Shown here piece by piece: positions 53,320 to 61,912 of a DNA stretch of 64,000 nucleotides. The notes below the pieces were generated by a model. It was not told the DNA's origin and did no database searches. It saw nothing but the letters and a program-made list of their open reading frames with translations. How positions within the stretch are numbered: the stretch's first letter is position 1; each line of letters begins with the position of its first letter. The DNA is from Blastococcus xanthinilyticus (GTDB taxonomy: Bacteria > Actinomycetota > Actinomycetes > Mycobacteriales > Geodermatophilaceae): the NCBI RefSeq assembly GCF_008124835.1, contig NZ_VNHW01000003.1, forward strand, positions 62,001 to 126,000, in the 5' to 3' direction. The translations under genes and the position numbers were made by a program.

Positions 53320-53714
53320 GGCCGGGCCCGCGCCCGCGGTCGGGCGATCAGCCAGGCGCCGGCCGCCAGCCAGCCGAGGGTCGCCGCGCCGCGCACTCCC
53401 GGGTGCGCGAGCAGGGGGTCGGCCAGGTCGCTGAGCGAGGGCTGGCCGTCGCCGGCCAGCGCGACGAGCTCCCAGCCGAGCGCCGCCGCGCACCAGGCGA
53501 GCCACGGCAGGCCGCGCCGGCCCACCGGGGGCGCGGCCGCTCCGGACCGCCGCGCCGCCGCGAGGACGACGACGGCCGACCCCGCGAGCCCCACGGCCAG
53601 CAGCGCGCCCGCCGACAGCTCGCCCGACACCGCCACGGCGACGGCCACGGCGAGCGCGCAGGCGGCCGCCGCCACCGCGGAGGTGAGCCGGCGCGCCCAC
53701 GGGGAAGACCTCAC
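53316..53714 (-). CDS. Hypothetical multi-helix membrane protein
   Basis: A 132-residue protein with about four hydrophobic helices (ACALAVAVAVAVSGELSAGA, LLAVGLAGSAVVVLAAA, LPWLAWCAAALGWELVAL and ATLGWLAAGAWLIA) and short basic loops. No family is recognised, though length and coupling to the DUF6186-like gene suggest a two-component membrane unit. Its GTG start is only 2 bp from the start of the divergent CPBP gene, so both probably have very short or no leaders. Confidence 0.6.
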   Translation of the reverse strand: MRSSPWARRLTSAVAAAACALAVAVAVAVSGELSAGALLAVGLAGSAVVVLAAARRSGAAAPPVGRRGLPWLAWCAAALGWELVALAGDGQPSLSDLADPLLAHPGVRGAATLGWLAAGAWLIARPRARARP

Positions 53715-53716
53715 CG

Positions 53717-54439
53717 GTGGGAGGTCGCCGGGTCGGGAACGCGAGGGTGCTGCTCCTCGCCGTCGTGCTGGTCCTCGTGCTGGCGGTGTGGAACAACGTC
53801 GTCGTGACCCGGCTGCCGGGGTACCCGGCGTCCTACGTGCCGGGCAACGCGGTAGCCACCGTCCTGGTCCTCGTCGCCGCGCGCGGGGCCGGCCTCTCCT
53901 GGGCCGAGCTGGGCCTGGCTCGTGGCCGGCTGGGGGCGGGGCTGCGGTGGGGTGTGGTCTGCGCCGGCCTCGTCGCGGCCGGGTGCGCGGTCGGCGTGGC
54001 GGTCCCCGCGCTCCGGCCGCTGCTCGCCGATGCGCGCGCCGCCGGGACCGGCGCCGGGGCCCTGGCCGTCGAGCTCCTGGTCCGGATCCCGGTCGGCACC
54101 GTGCTGTGGGAGGAGGTCGCCTTCCGGGGCGTCCTGCTCGCCGCGCTGGCCCGGCTGCTGCCGCGGCCGCGGGCGGTCTGGGGCTCGGCCGCCGTCTTCG
54201 GGGTCTGGCACATCCGTCCGACGCTGAGCGCGGCGGCGGCCAACGACCTCACCGGGAGCGGGCCCGGGACGGTGCTGGTGGTGGCCGCGGGCTGCCTGGT
54301 CACCGTCGTCGCCGGAGCGCTGTTCGCCTGGCTGCGGTTGCGCAGCGGCAGCCTGCTCGCGCCGGTCCTGGTGCACCTCGCGACCAACACGCTGGGGCTG
54401 CTCGCCGCGGCCGCGGCGCACCGGCTCGCCGCGGGGTGA
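53717..54439 (+). CDS. CPBP (CAAX-type) intramembrane metalloprotease
   Basis: A 240-residue membrane protein of the ABI/CPBP family. The catalytic motif EExxxR appears as LWEEVAFRGVLLAAL, followed by the FxxxH-type FGVWHIRPTL and a third element APVLVHLATNTLGLL (HxxxN). About six to eight helices surround these. Members process prenylated proteins or confer bacteriocin immunity; no partner peptide is seen. GTG at 53717 is the longest start; GTG at 53750 (after GGGTCGGGAACGCGAG) would leave the first helix intact and avoid overlap with the divergent gene. Confidence 0.85.
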   Translation: MGGRRVGNARVLLLAVVLVLVLAVWNNVVVTRLPGYPASYVPGNAVATVLVLVAARGAGLSWAELGLARGRLGAGLRWGVVCAGLVAAGCAVGVAVPALRPLLADARAAGTGAGALAVELLVRIPVGTVLWEEVAFRGVLLAALARLLPRPRAVWGSAAVFGVWHIRPTLSAAAANDLTGSGPGTVLVVAAGCLVTVVAGALFAWLRLRSGSLLAPVLVHLATNTLGLLAAAAAHRLAAG

Positions 54440-54453
54440 GGGGCCCCGGCCGG

Positions 54454-55461
54454 TCACCCGCGGGGGTACGGCGGCGTGCTGTCGGCGACGACGGCGCCGC
54501 GGGCGCCCGGGGGGCGGTCGGGGCCGACGGTCGAGTCGCAGACGGTCTCCCGCTCGGCCTCGGCGTTCACCGCGGCGCCCACGATGACCAGGAAGACGGT
54601 GGTCCACAGCCAGAACATGCTGATCGCGACGCCGGCGAGGGAGCCGTAGGTCGACTGGTAGCTGCCCAGGTTCCCGACGTAGGTGAAGAAGGCCAGGGTG
54701 GTGGCCAGCCAGGCGAGCGTCGCGACCCCCGAGCCCAGCGTGATCCACCGCCAGCGGGCCTGCTTCCGGTCGGGGGCGAACCGGTAGAGGACGGCCAGCG
54801 CGACGGCGACCACGAGGGCCAGCGCCACCCACGCGGCCACCGAGCCGACGGCGCGCAGCGGGCCGGACAGCCCGGACAGCACCGACGAGACGGCGCCGCT
54901 GGCGAAGGTGAGACCGGCGATCAGCACCGCGCCCGCGAGTACGAACAGGAGGGCCAGGCCGGTGCGGCGCAGCAGCCCGCGGGTCTCCTCCTCGCGGTAG
55001 GCCAGCGTCAGGCCGTCGATGAGGTAGGTCATCGCGGTGGTCGCCGTCGACAGCGCCACGAGCAGGCCGGTGAGCCCCCGCCAGGTCAGCACCTGCCCCG
55101 AGGCGGCGGTGATCGTGGTCAGCTGGTCGATCAGCACCGACCGCAGCTCGGGCGGCAGCATGCCGGCCGCGTCGGACAGCTGCTCGCGCGCCTGTTCCGG
55201 AGTGTTCACGAAGCCGTAGACCGACACCGCCGTCACCAGCACCGGGGCGATGGAGAGCACGGCGAAGAAGGCCACCCCGGCGCTCTGCACCATGAGCCGG
55301 TCGCCGGTCACGTGCGCCAGCACGCGGCGCAGCAGCCGGCGCCAGCCGCGCGCGGAGATCGCCCGCGGCGAGTCCGCGTCGCTCGCCTCGCGCCGGGAAC
55401 CGGCGTCGGGGTCGGGTCCGGCGTCGGCGGCGGCCGGGCGGTCCCTCCGGGCCAGGGCCAT
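54454..55461 (-). CDS. YihY/BrkB-family membrane protein
   Basis: A 335-residue YihY-family protein with six helices. Landmarks are RLMVQSAGVAFFAVLSIAPV, GLTGLLVALSTATTAMTYLI, and SYQSTYGSLAGVAISMFWLW (the conserved G-x3-YGSLAG-helix). Loop AYREEETRGLLRR follows helix 3. It belongs to the UPF0761 family often mislabelled ribonuclease BN; function is unknown. This is a distant second copy relative to 36442, differing in length and tail. It converges with the CPBP protease gene, with only 14 bp between. Confidence 0.88.
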   Translation of the reverse strand: MALARRDRPAAADAGPDPDAGSRREASDADSPRAISARGWRRLLRRVLAHVTGDRLMVQSAGVAFFAVLSIAPVLVTAVSVYGFVNTPEQAREQLSDAAGMLPPELRSVLIDQLTTITAASGQVLTWRGLTGLLVALSTATTAMTYLIDGLTLAYREEETRGLLRRTGLALLFVLAGAVLIAGLTFASGAVSSVLSGLSGPLRAVGSVAAWVALALVVAVALAVLYRFAPDRKQARWRWITLGSGVATLAWLATTLAFFTYVGNLGSYQSTYGSLAGVAISMFWLWTTVFLVIVGAAVNAEAERETVCDSTVGPDRPPGARGAVVADSTPPYPRG

Positions 55462-55607
55462 GCCGCATCAGACACCCGCGTCCGGAACGGCGCAACGCGT
55501 GCGGTGCCCCACGGTCGCGCGCGCGGGCGGTCCCGCGCAGGATCGTCCGGGCAGAGTGCTCAGGTGCCGCGCCAGGGCGGTGCGGAGTCGGCGGAGGGGC
55601 GGTCCGG

Positions 55608-56345
55608 ATGGCGATCGGCGAGGACGAGCTGCGGCGGCGGTGGGCGCGCGGGGAGGCCTGCCACGGCCTGTGGCACATGCTGCCCGGGGCGGTGACGGGG
55701 GAGGTGCTGGCGCGGACCGGCGCCGACTTCGTCGTCGTCGACCTGCAGCACGGGGCCACGGCCGAGGACGACCTGCCGGGGACGGCGGCCGCGATCACGG
55801 CCGCGGGCTCGGTGCCGCTGGTGCGCACCCGCAGCCCGCTGTTCCCCGACGTCGGCCGGCCGCTGGACCTGGGTGCCCGCGGCGTCATCGTGCCGAACGT
55901 CCGGGACGCCGAGCACGCCCGGGAGGTCGTGGCCGCCGGCCGGTACGCGCCGGCCGGGGGGCGGTCGATCGGCCGCCTCTCCGGCGGCGCGGACGAGCCG
56001 CTGGTGGTCGTGATGGTGGAGGCGGCCTCCATGCTCGCCGACCTGGACGCCGTCCTGGGCGTGCCGGGCCTGGACGGGCTGTACGTGGGCCCGGGGGACC
56101 TGGGGCTCTCCCTGCAGCTGGCCGGTCCCGGGAACCGGGCCGAGCTGCGCGGTGTCCTGTCCTCGATCATCGCGCGGGCGTGCGCCGCCGGGGTGCCGGT
56201 GGGGGTGCACGCGCGCACCGGCGAGGAGGCGGCCGGCTACGCGGCCGAGGGCGCCACGATCGTGACGGTCGGGATGGACGCGGTCTTCCTGGGCGAGGCC
56301 GCGGCGCAGCACCTCGGCGTCGCCCGGGGCCGGCCGGGCGGCTGA
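55608..56345 (+). CDS. HpcH/HpaI-family aldolase
   Basis: A 245-residue TIM-barrel aldolase. The substrate/metal segment is DFVVVDLQHGATAEDDL (normally D-x-E/Q-H), PLVRTRSPLFPDVGRPLDLG and GARGVIVPNVRDAEHAR follow, VVVMVEAASMLADL has the metal Glu, and YVGPGDLGLSLQL ends the site. These enzymes cleave 2-keto-3-deoxy or 4-hydroxy-2-oxo acids to pyruvate and an aldehyde. It is not adjacent to the aromatic operon, so its substrate is open. The ATG at 55608 has GGAG upstream. Reads alone; nothing on the same strand before it within 140 bp. Confidence 0.85.
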   Translation: MAIGEDELRRRWARGEACHGLWHMLPGAVTGEVLARTGADFVVVDLQHGATAEDDLPGTAAAITAAGSVPLVRTRSPLFPDVGRPLDLGARGVIVPNVRDAEHAREVVAAGRYAPAGGRSIGRLSGGADEPLVVVMVEAASMLADLDAVLGVPGLDGLYVGPGDLGLSLQLAGPGNRAELRGVLSSIIARACAAGVPVGVHARTGEEAAGYAAEGATIVTVGMDAVFLGEAAAQHLGVARGRPGG

Positions 56346-56437
56346 CGTCGTCCTTCACCCGTCGTACGCCGGGGTCTGGCGGAACCGGCGCTGCTGCGCC
56401 ATGGTGGGCGCCGGCCGACGGCACCCGGGAGGCGGCG

Positions 56438-56536
56438 ATGGACCAGTGGAGCGCCCCCGCGCCGGCCGGGCCGCTCCCCGCACGCGTCGCCCGGCCCAGG
56501 ACGCGATCGGGTCACGATCGCGCGACGGCCGTGTAG
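56438..56536 (+). CDS. Possible 32-residue protein
   Basis: A short frame beginning MDQWSAPAPAGPLPARVARP and ending with an Arg-rich stretch is preceded by GGGAGG 5 nt before the ATG, which is an unusually good ribosome site. It ends with TAG 6 bp before the next gene start at 56543. No family; the coding potential is weak. The rest of 56346-56542 contains nothing else recognisable. Confidence 0.3.
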   Translation: MDQWSAPAPAGPLPARVARPRTRSGHDRATAV

Positions 56537-56542
56537 CCCGCC

Positions 56543-56869
56543 GTGGAACGGGCACGGAACCATCCCGTGATGTACCGCGCCGCAGCCGCCCTGCCGTTCG
56601 ACGACCGGGACCGGGTGACCGCCGGGCTCCGCGGGCAGCTCAGCGTGATGGCCGCGGCGGCTGGCGCCGATCCGGACTGGTCGACGCTGCGCGTGGAGGG
56701 TCCGGCGCGCCGCACCGACCACCACGGGACCGGCCTGTCGGAGTGGTCGGCGACCGTGGTCGTCTCCGGTGACCGCTCCGTCCTGGACGACCGGTTGCTC
56801 GACGCCCTCGTGCCGGCCGCCCTGCGGCGCGCGGGCGCGACGGCCGAGGAGACCTCGCCGCTCATGTGA
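56543..56869 (+). CDS. Hypothetical protein
   Basis: A 108-residue protein with an even alpha/beta pattern (LPFDDRDRVTAGLRGQLSVM, then EWSATVVVSGDRSVLDDRLL). No motif is recognised and no membrane segment is present. GTG at 56543 or ATG at 56570 may be the start, the latter leaving 99 residues and directly following GTG. It converges with the alditol-oxidase-like gene. Confidence 0.55.
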   Translation: MERARNHPVMYRAAAALPFDDRDRVTAGLRGQLSVMAAAAGADPDWSTLRVEGPARRTDHHGTGLSEWSATVVVSGDRSVLDDRLLDALVPAALRRAGATAEETSPLM

Positions 56870-56893
56870 GCGCGCGGCGCACTCCCGCCGCGG

Positions 56894-58192
56894 TCAGTCG
56901 AAGGCGCCGACGGTCCGGTCGAGGTAGTCGTTGCGGAAGGCGCCCCGCGGGTCGTAGCGGCGCACGAGTTCGCGGAACTCCGGCATCCGGGGGTACCGCG
57001 CGGCGAGCTCGTCGGCGCCGGTGGTGAACAGCTTGCCCCAGTGCGGGCGGGCACCGAAGGGGCGCAGCGCGGCCTCGATCTCCGGCAGCAGCGCCCGCAC
57101 CCGCTCCTCGTCGGGGAGCCAGGTGAAGTGCAGCGCCAGGACGTCGCCGCCCTGCGCCGGGCTCAGCCGCAGCTCGTCGGCGGCCACGGTGCGCAGCTCG
57201 CTGACCTGGAGCAGCGGTGCGATCCGCGGCGCCAGGCGGCGCAGCGCGTCGCACGCCTGCTGCCCGTGCCGGCGCGGCACGAAGTACTCCGTCTGCAGCT
57301 CGTCGCCGTTGCTGGGGGTGAAGCCGGTGCGGAAGTGCGGCAGCCGCTCGTGCCACTCCCCGGGCAGGCCCAGCTGGTCGGTGAGGTTCTCGACCGGGGT
57401 GCCCGGGAGCATGTGGGTGGGGACCGTGGCGGCCCGGGCGCCGAAGAACTCCTCCGGGGTGACCTCGGGCTCGTCGGTCCGCGCCTTGACCCACACCTGG
57501 GTCACCTCGTGCCAGTCGGTGAACACGCTGACGCTGTAGGCGGCGTCGGCCACCGCGTCGAAGTCGGCGAACAGGCGGTCCCAGGTCAGCCCGACGAACA
57601 CGGTGGTGCGCACCTGGAACGTCGGCTGGAAGCGCAGCCCGATGCGGGTGACCACCCCGAGGGCGCCGAGGTGCACGACCGCGCCTGGGAGGTCGGGGTG
57701 CCCGGCCGGCAGCCGCACCAGCTCGCCGTCGGACCGGACGATCTCCAGGCCGGTCACGGCGGTGCTGAGCGATCCGTTCCGGTTGCCCGATCCGTGCGTC
57801 CCGGTGGCCGTGGCGCCGACGACGGTGATGTGCGGCAGCGAGGCGAGGTTGTGCAGCGCGAAGCCGCGCTCGGCCAGGCGGGGCAGCAGCTCGCTGTACC
57901 GCGCGCCGCCGGGAACCCAGGCGGTTCCGCCGGACCCGTCGGGGGAGGGCTCGAGCTGCACCTCGCCGGGAAGGCCGTCGAGGGCCACCAGGTCGGCGCG
58001 CGTGTCGGCGATGTCGTTGAAGCAGTGCCGGGAGCCCAGCGCCTTGACCCGCTCGCTGCCGGCGACCACGGCCTGCAGCTCGGCCACGCTCGCCGGCCGG
58101 TGCAGCCGGGCCGCCCGGTAGGTGAGGTTGCCGGCCCAGTTGGTCCCCGGTCGCGAGCCGCCCGCGGGCGGAGTGGACACCGTCTCGTGCAT
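56894..58192 (-). CDS. FAD-linked alditol/sugar-lactone oxidase (AldO-like)
   Basis: A 432-residue VAO-family flavoprotein. The FAD N-terminal domain has NWAGNLTYRAARLHRPASVA, VKALGSRHCFNDIADT (SRH with the His that in Streptomyces AldO binds FAD covalently), PHITVVGATATGTHGSGNRN and GALGVVTRIGLRF. The C-terminal domain includes HWGKLFT and the final RYDPRGAFRNDYLDR typical of arabinono-lactone/xylitol oxidases. It oxidises a polyol or sugar lactone with oxygen to give H2O2. Substrate unknown. ATG start; the AldO length (about 420) fits. Confidence 0.9.
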   Translation of the reverse strand: MHETVSTPPAGGSRPGTNWAGNLTYRAARLHRPASVAELQAVVAGSERVKALGSRHCFNDIADTRADLVALDGLPGEVQLEPSPDGSGGTAWVPGGARYSELLPRLAERGFALHNLASLPHITVVGATATGTHGSGNRNGSLSTAVTGLEIVRSDGELVRLPAGHPDLPGAVVHLGALGVVTRIGLRFQPTFQVRTTVFVGLTWDRLFADFDAVADAAYSVSVFTDWHEVTQVWVKARTDEPEVTPEEFFGARAATVPTHMLPGTPVENLTDQLGLPGEWHERLPHFRTGFTPSNGDELQTEYFVPRRHGQQACDALRRLAPRIAPLLQVSELRTVAADELRLSPAQGGDVLALHFTWLPDEERVRALLPEIEAALRPFGARPHWGKLFTTGADELAARYPRMPEFRELVRRYDPRGAFRNDYLDRTVGAFD

Positions 58193-58385
58193 GGTCGCTC
58201 GCGATCTGCTCGGGGCACGGACCTCCGTGCGGCCCGTCGTGTGCCCCCGATCCTGCTAGACGCCCCGGCGGGGCGGCCGCCGGCACCGGGACCGCCGGTC
58301 GGATCCGTGGTTCGGGTATCGACCCGGGGCCCGGCGGGTAGGGAAGAGCGCACGTCACGACCGAGCACAGGCAGGAGGTGCTGAC

Positions 58386-58466
58386 ATGGGAATCCTCTCC
58401 GGACTGATCAAGGCGAATCTGCTCAAGCGGCTGCTGAGCCGGCTGAGCGGCCGGCGCACCCGCTGA
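58386..58466 (+). CDS. 26-residue basic amphipathic peptide gene
   Basis: The frame encodes MGILSGLIKANLLKRLLSRL followed by SGRRTR. GGAGG lies 7 nt before the ATG, a very strong site, and a perfect 17-bp hairpin follows the stop after 26 bp, so the gene has its own expression unit. The helix alternates hydrophobic and Lys/Arg residues, like membrane-active or phenol-soluble-modulin-like peptides, but also like small regulatory membrane proteins. Function is not known. Confidence 0.6.
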   Translation: MGILSGLIKANLLKRLLSRLSGRRTR

Positions 58467-58492
58467 GCCGCTGACCGGCGGACCAGCGACCA

Positions 58493-58530
58493 CGGCCGGG
58501 CCGGTGCCCTCGCGGGCACCGGCCCGGCCG
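58493..58530 (+). terminator. Strong terminator of the small-peptide transcript
   Basis: A perfect 17-bp stem (CGGCCGGGCCGGTGCCC / GGGCACCGGCCCGGCCG) with a TCGC tetraloop. No T-tract. Confidence 0.8.
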
Positions 58531-58813
58531 CTCGGCCCCGGGAGGGCTAGCATGGGTCCGGCACCGATCACAGGGCGACGACGCGCAACCGGCGACGACC
58601 TCCCAGGCGCGTTCGTCGGCCCAGCTCGACGGGCGGCTCCGGGTTTCCCGGGGGGCTGTCGGCCCCCAGCGTCGACCTCCTGATCGCCACGGAGCGCAGT
58701 CGTGCGCCGTGGCCGCTTCCCGGCGCGCTGCTCGTGGCATCCACCGCCCCGGCCGCGGGGAAGTGGCGGTGCCTGCCTCGGTGTTCGTGCCGGGCATCGA
58801 GGAGGAGGAGTTC

Positions 58814-60934
58814 GTGGCTCGACCAGGGCAGCGCTCGACGCGCACCCGCCGCACCGCCCCGCGCAACCAGCGCCGGGTCCGCGACGGCGACGTCATGTCC
58901 GTGATCGCCCGCGCCGTCCGGGAGGTCGAGGCGGCCGCCGAGCGGGGCCGGGTGACGCCCGCGGTCCGGACCAAGTTCCAGGTCGTGGCCCTGCTGGTGC
59001 GGGAGGAGCACGCCCGGGTCCGGGCGGAGGAGAGCAGCACGCCGGCCCAGCGGGCGGAGCAGCTCAAGCGCCTCGACGGCGTCGCGACGATCCTCGCGAA
59101 GACGGCGGTGCGCGACTCCGGTCTGCTGGCGCTGCTCGCCGAGGACGCCGTCGTGTCGGACGCGGCCCGCGCGCTCAAGCGCGAGATGCTCGAGGCCATC
59201 GGCATCGAGCAGGAGCCGGAGGAGGTCGCGCCGCCGGCGCCCGTGGCCGACGTCGCCGTCGCCGAGCGCCGCGTCGTCCCGCAGTCGGTGGTCTCCCGCC
59301 AGCTGGCCAACCCCTTCCTCGCCCCCGACTTCTCCGCCGCACCCCCGCCCGTCGCGCGGCCGCGCCGGTTGGCCGGCTGGGAGCTGCTGAACCCGCTGCT
59401 GAACTCGTTCGAGCGGGCCGCCGGAGGCGCACCGGCATGCATGCCGCTGCCGGCGCCGGCGTCCCTGCGCGCGGCGGGTGGCCGGGAGCTCATGCCGCAC
59501 CAGGCGCAGGTGGTCGCCGCCGCCGCCGAGGGCCACCGGACCTTCCTGCTCGCCGACGAGCCGGGTCTGGGCAAGACCGCCCAGTCGCTGCTGGCCGCGG
59601 AGGCGGCCGACGCCTACCCGCTGCTGGTCGTGGTGCCGAGCGTGGTGAAGACCAACTGGGCGCGCGAGGCCGGGATCTGGACCCCGCACCGCACGGCCAC
59701 CGTCGTGCACGGGGACGGCGACACGATCGACGGCTTCGCCGACATCGTGGTGGTGAACTACGAGCTGCTGGACCGGCACGTGGGCTGGCTGGGCGGCTTC
59801 GGCTTCCGCGGCATGGTCGTCGACGAGGCGCACTTCATCAAGAACCGGACCTCGCAGCGCTCGCAGCACGTGCTCGAGCTCTCCGACCGGATCCGCACCC
59901 GCACGTTGCGGCCCCTGCTGATGGCCCTCACCGGCACGCCGCTGATCAACGACATCGAGGACTTCCGGGCGATCTGGCAGTTCCTCGGCTGGATCGACGA
60001 GAGCAAGCCGCTGGGCGAGCTCATGGAGGCCCTCGAGGAGACCGGCCTGACGCCCGCGGACCCCGGGTTCTACCCCGCGGCCCGCCGGTGCGTGATCGAC
60101 CTCGGCATCGTGCGCCGGCGCAAGGTCGACGTCGCCGCCGACATCCCCGCCCGCCGCATCGCCGATCTCCCGGTCGAGCTCGACGACAAGGCCGGCCGCT
60201 CCATCCGGGCGGCCGAGCGGGAGCTGGCCCGCCGGCTGGTCAAGCGGTACGAGAGCGCGCTCGCGGCCCGCGAGTCCGCCGACGTCGTCGAGGAGATCGA
60301 CGTCGAGCTGGTGCGCAAGGTCGCCCGCTGGGAGCTCAAGGACGCGACCGCCACGCAGACCGGCGAGAACGTCTTCACGATGATGCGGCGGATCGGCCAG
60401 GCCAAGGCCGGGCCGGCGGCCGACTACGCGGCGCAGCTGGCCCGCAGCGCGGGCAAGGTCGTGTTCTTCGCCAAGCACGTGGACGTGATGGACGCCGCCG
60501 AGGAGACCTTCGCCCGGCAAGGGATCGGGTTCGCCTCCGTCCGCGGCGACCAGACGCCCTCGGCGCGGCAGCGGCACATCGACGCGTTCGTCAACGACCC
60601 CGACGTCGCGGTCGCCGTCTGCTCGCTGACCGCGGCCGGGGTGGGCCTGAACCTGCAGGTGGCGTCCAACATCGTGCTGGCCGAGCTCTCCTGGACCGAC
60701 GCGGAGCAGACCCAGGCGATCGACCGCAGCCACCGCATCGGGCAGACCGAGCCGGTGACCGCGTGGCGGATCATCGCCGCGCAGACCATCGACAGCCGGA
60801 TCGCCGAGCTCATCGACAGCAAGGCCGGGCTCGCCGCCCGGGCGCTGGACGGCTCCGACGAGGAGGTCCAGTCCTCCGCCGACGTGCAGCACGAGGCGCT
60901 GGTCGCCCTGCTGACCGACGCCCTGCGCGCCTGA
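58814..60934 (+). CDS. SNF2-family helicase-like ATPase
   Basis: A 706-residue SF2 protein. A basic, helical N-terminal region (about 1-220) precedes the Swi2/Snf2 core: Walker A LADEPGLGKTAQSLLAAEAA, motif Ia VVPSVVKTNWAREA, motif II VVDEAHFIKNRTSQRS, motif III LLMALTGTPLINDIEDF, and in the second half SLTAAGVGLNLQVASNIVLA with QTQAIDRSHRIGQT (motif VI). The organisation resembles SMARCAL1/HARP-like annealing helicases, but no HARP domain is seen. It probably remodels DNA or DNA-protein complexes. GTG at 58814 follows GGAGGAGGAG. Confidence 0.88.
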   Translation: MARPGQRSTRTRRTAPRNQRRVRDGDVMSVIARAVREVEAAAERGRVTPAVRTKFQVVALLVREEHARVRAEESSTPAQRAEQLKRLDGVATILAKTAVRDSGLLALLAEDAVVSDAARALKREMLEAIGIEQEPEEVAPPAPVADVAVAERRVVPQSVVSRQLANPFLAPDFSAAPPPVARPRRLAGWELLNPLLNSFERAAGGAPACMPLPAPASLRAAGGRELMPHQAQVVAAAAEGHRTFLLADEPGLGKTAQSLLAAEAADAYPLLVVVPSVVKTNWAREAGIWTPHRTATVVHGDGDTIDGFADIVVVNYELLDRHVGWLGGFGFRGMVVDEAHFIKNRTSQRSQHVLELSDRIRTRTLRPLLMALTGTPLINDIEDFRAIWQFLGWIDESKPLGELMEALEETGLTPADPGFYPAARRCVIDLGIVRRRKVDVAADIPARRIADLPVELDDKAGRSIRAAERELARRLVKRYESALAARESADVVEEIDVELVRKVARWELKDATATQTGENVFTMMRRIGQAKAGPAADYAAQLARSAGKVVFFAKHVDVMDAAEETFARQGIGFASVRGDQTPSARQRHIDAFVNDPDVAVAVCSLTAAGVGLNLQVASNIVLAELSWTDAEQTQAIDRSHRIGQTEPVTAWRIIAAQTIDSRIAELIDSKAGLAARALDGSDEEVQSSADVQHEALVALLTDALRA

Positions 60935-60962
60935 GGGCGGACGTCGCGCCCGGGGCCGGGAC

Positions 60963-61109
60963 CTAGGCCGCGGGCACGGGAACCGGGAGGGCGATCACGG
61001 CGCCCTTGCGGGCGGCGCGTCGCACCGGTTCGTGGAAGTCCCGGGCGGTGCAGGCGAACCGCGTGCGGCCGTCGGACCCGCCGAGGGCGCAGGCCGCGCC
61101 GGTCTCACC
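60963..61109 (-). pseudogene. C-terminal remnant of an SMP-30/gluconolactonase-family protein
   Basis: The last about 47 codons read GAACALGGSDGRTRFACTAR, DFHEPVRRAARKGAVIALPV, PVPAA. Intact actinobacterial SMP-30/lactonase proteins end with very similar segments (ACALGGPDGRTLFV-T-A, GAVLALDV-VPAAG). Nothing upstream in this frame continues the beta-propeller, and the region upstream is the tetR start. Probably a decayed gene whose body was deleted. Confidence 0.5.
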
Positions 61110-61176
61110 GCAGCGCGAGGGGGTGCTGCCTGCGAAACTGTGCCGCCGGTCGCGACGATGGGGAGACGGTCTCGGT

Positions 61177-61839
61177 ATGGCCAGACGACAGGCCCGCTTC
61201 ACGCCGCAGGACCTCGAGGGGGACCCGCGGCTCCAGGACGGGTCCCCGGACCTGTGGGGGGACGAGCTCGGTGAGGTGCCGCGCGGGCTGCTGACCTCCG
61301 CGGTCCGCTGCTTCGCCTCGAACGGCTACCACGCGACCACCACTCGGGACATCACCCAGGGCGTGGGCCTGAGTGCGGCGGCTCTCTACGTGCACTTCCC
61401 GTCGAAGGAGCTGGTCCTCTTCGAGATCGTGCGGGCGAGCCACGAGGACGCCCTGGCCTACGTCCGCGACCCCCGGATCGACCAGGCCGGGGACGCGTCG
61501 GAGCGACTGCGCGCGATCGTCTCCCGGTACACGGCCTGGCACGCCCGCCACCACGTCGCCGCGCGGGTGGCCCAGTACGAGCTCAGCGGGCTGTCGGCGG
61601 AGCACTACGCGGAGATCCTGGAGCTGCGCCACGCGACCAACGACATCTTCCGGGACGCGGTCGCCCGGGGCGTCGAGGAGGGCGTCTTCGCGTCGGTGGA
61701 CGTGAACCGGGTCGTGCGCGCGATGCTCTCGATGAGCATCGACCTGATCCGCTGGTACCGCCTCGACGGCTCGGACTCCCCGGAGCAGCTCGGCGACTTC
61801 TACGCCGGCCTCGCGCTGCGCATGCTCTCCGCCGGCTAG
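61177..61839 (+). CDS. TetR-family regulator
   Basis: A 220-residue regulator with an N-terminal extension of about 40 residues before the HTH (CFASNGYHATTTRDITQGVG then LSAAALYVHFPSKELVLFEI). The ligand domain has TAWHARHHVAARVAQYELSG. The ATG at 61177 has GGGGAGA upstream. The stop is TAG. It is codirectional with the patatin and acyltransferase genes downstream (73-bp gap), so it may control lipid functions; this is inference. Confidence 0.85.
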   Translation: MARRQARFTPQDLEGDPRLQDGSPDLWGDELGEVPRGLLTSAVRCFASNGYHATTTRDITQGVGLSAAALYVHFPSKELVLFEIVRASHEDALAYVRDPRIDQAGDASERLRAIVSRYTAWHARHHVAARVAQYELSGLSAEHYAEILELRHATNDIFRDAVARGVEEGVFASVDVNRVVRAMLSMSIDLIRWYRLDGSDSPEQLGDFYAGLALRMLSAG

Positions 61840-61912
61840 CTGCCCGGCTCCCGCGGCTGAGCCGACCACCCCGTCGGCCGACGGCGGCAGCCGGCCACGG
61901 CAGGATGCCCCC

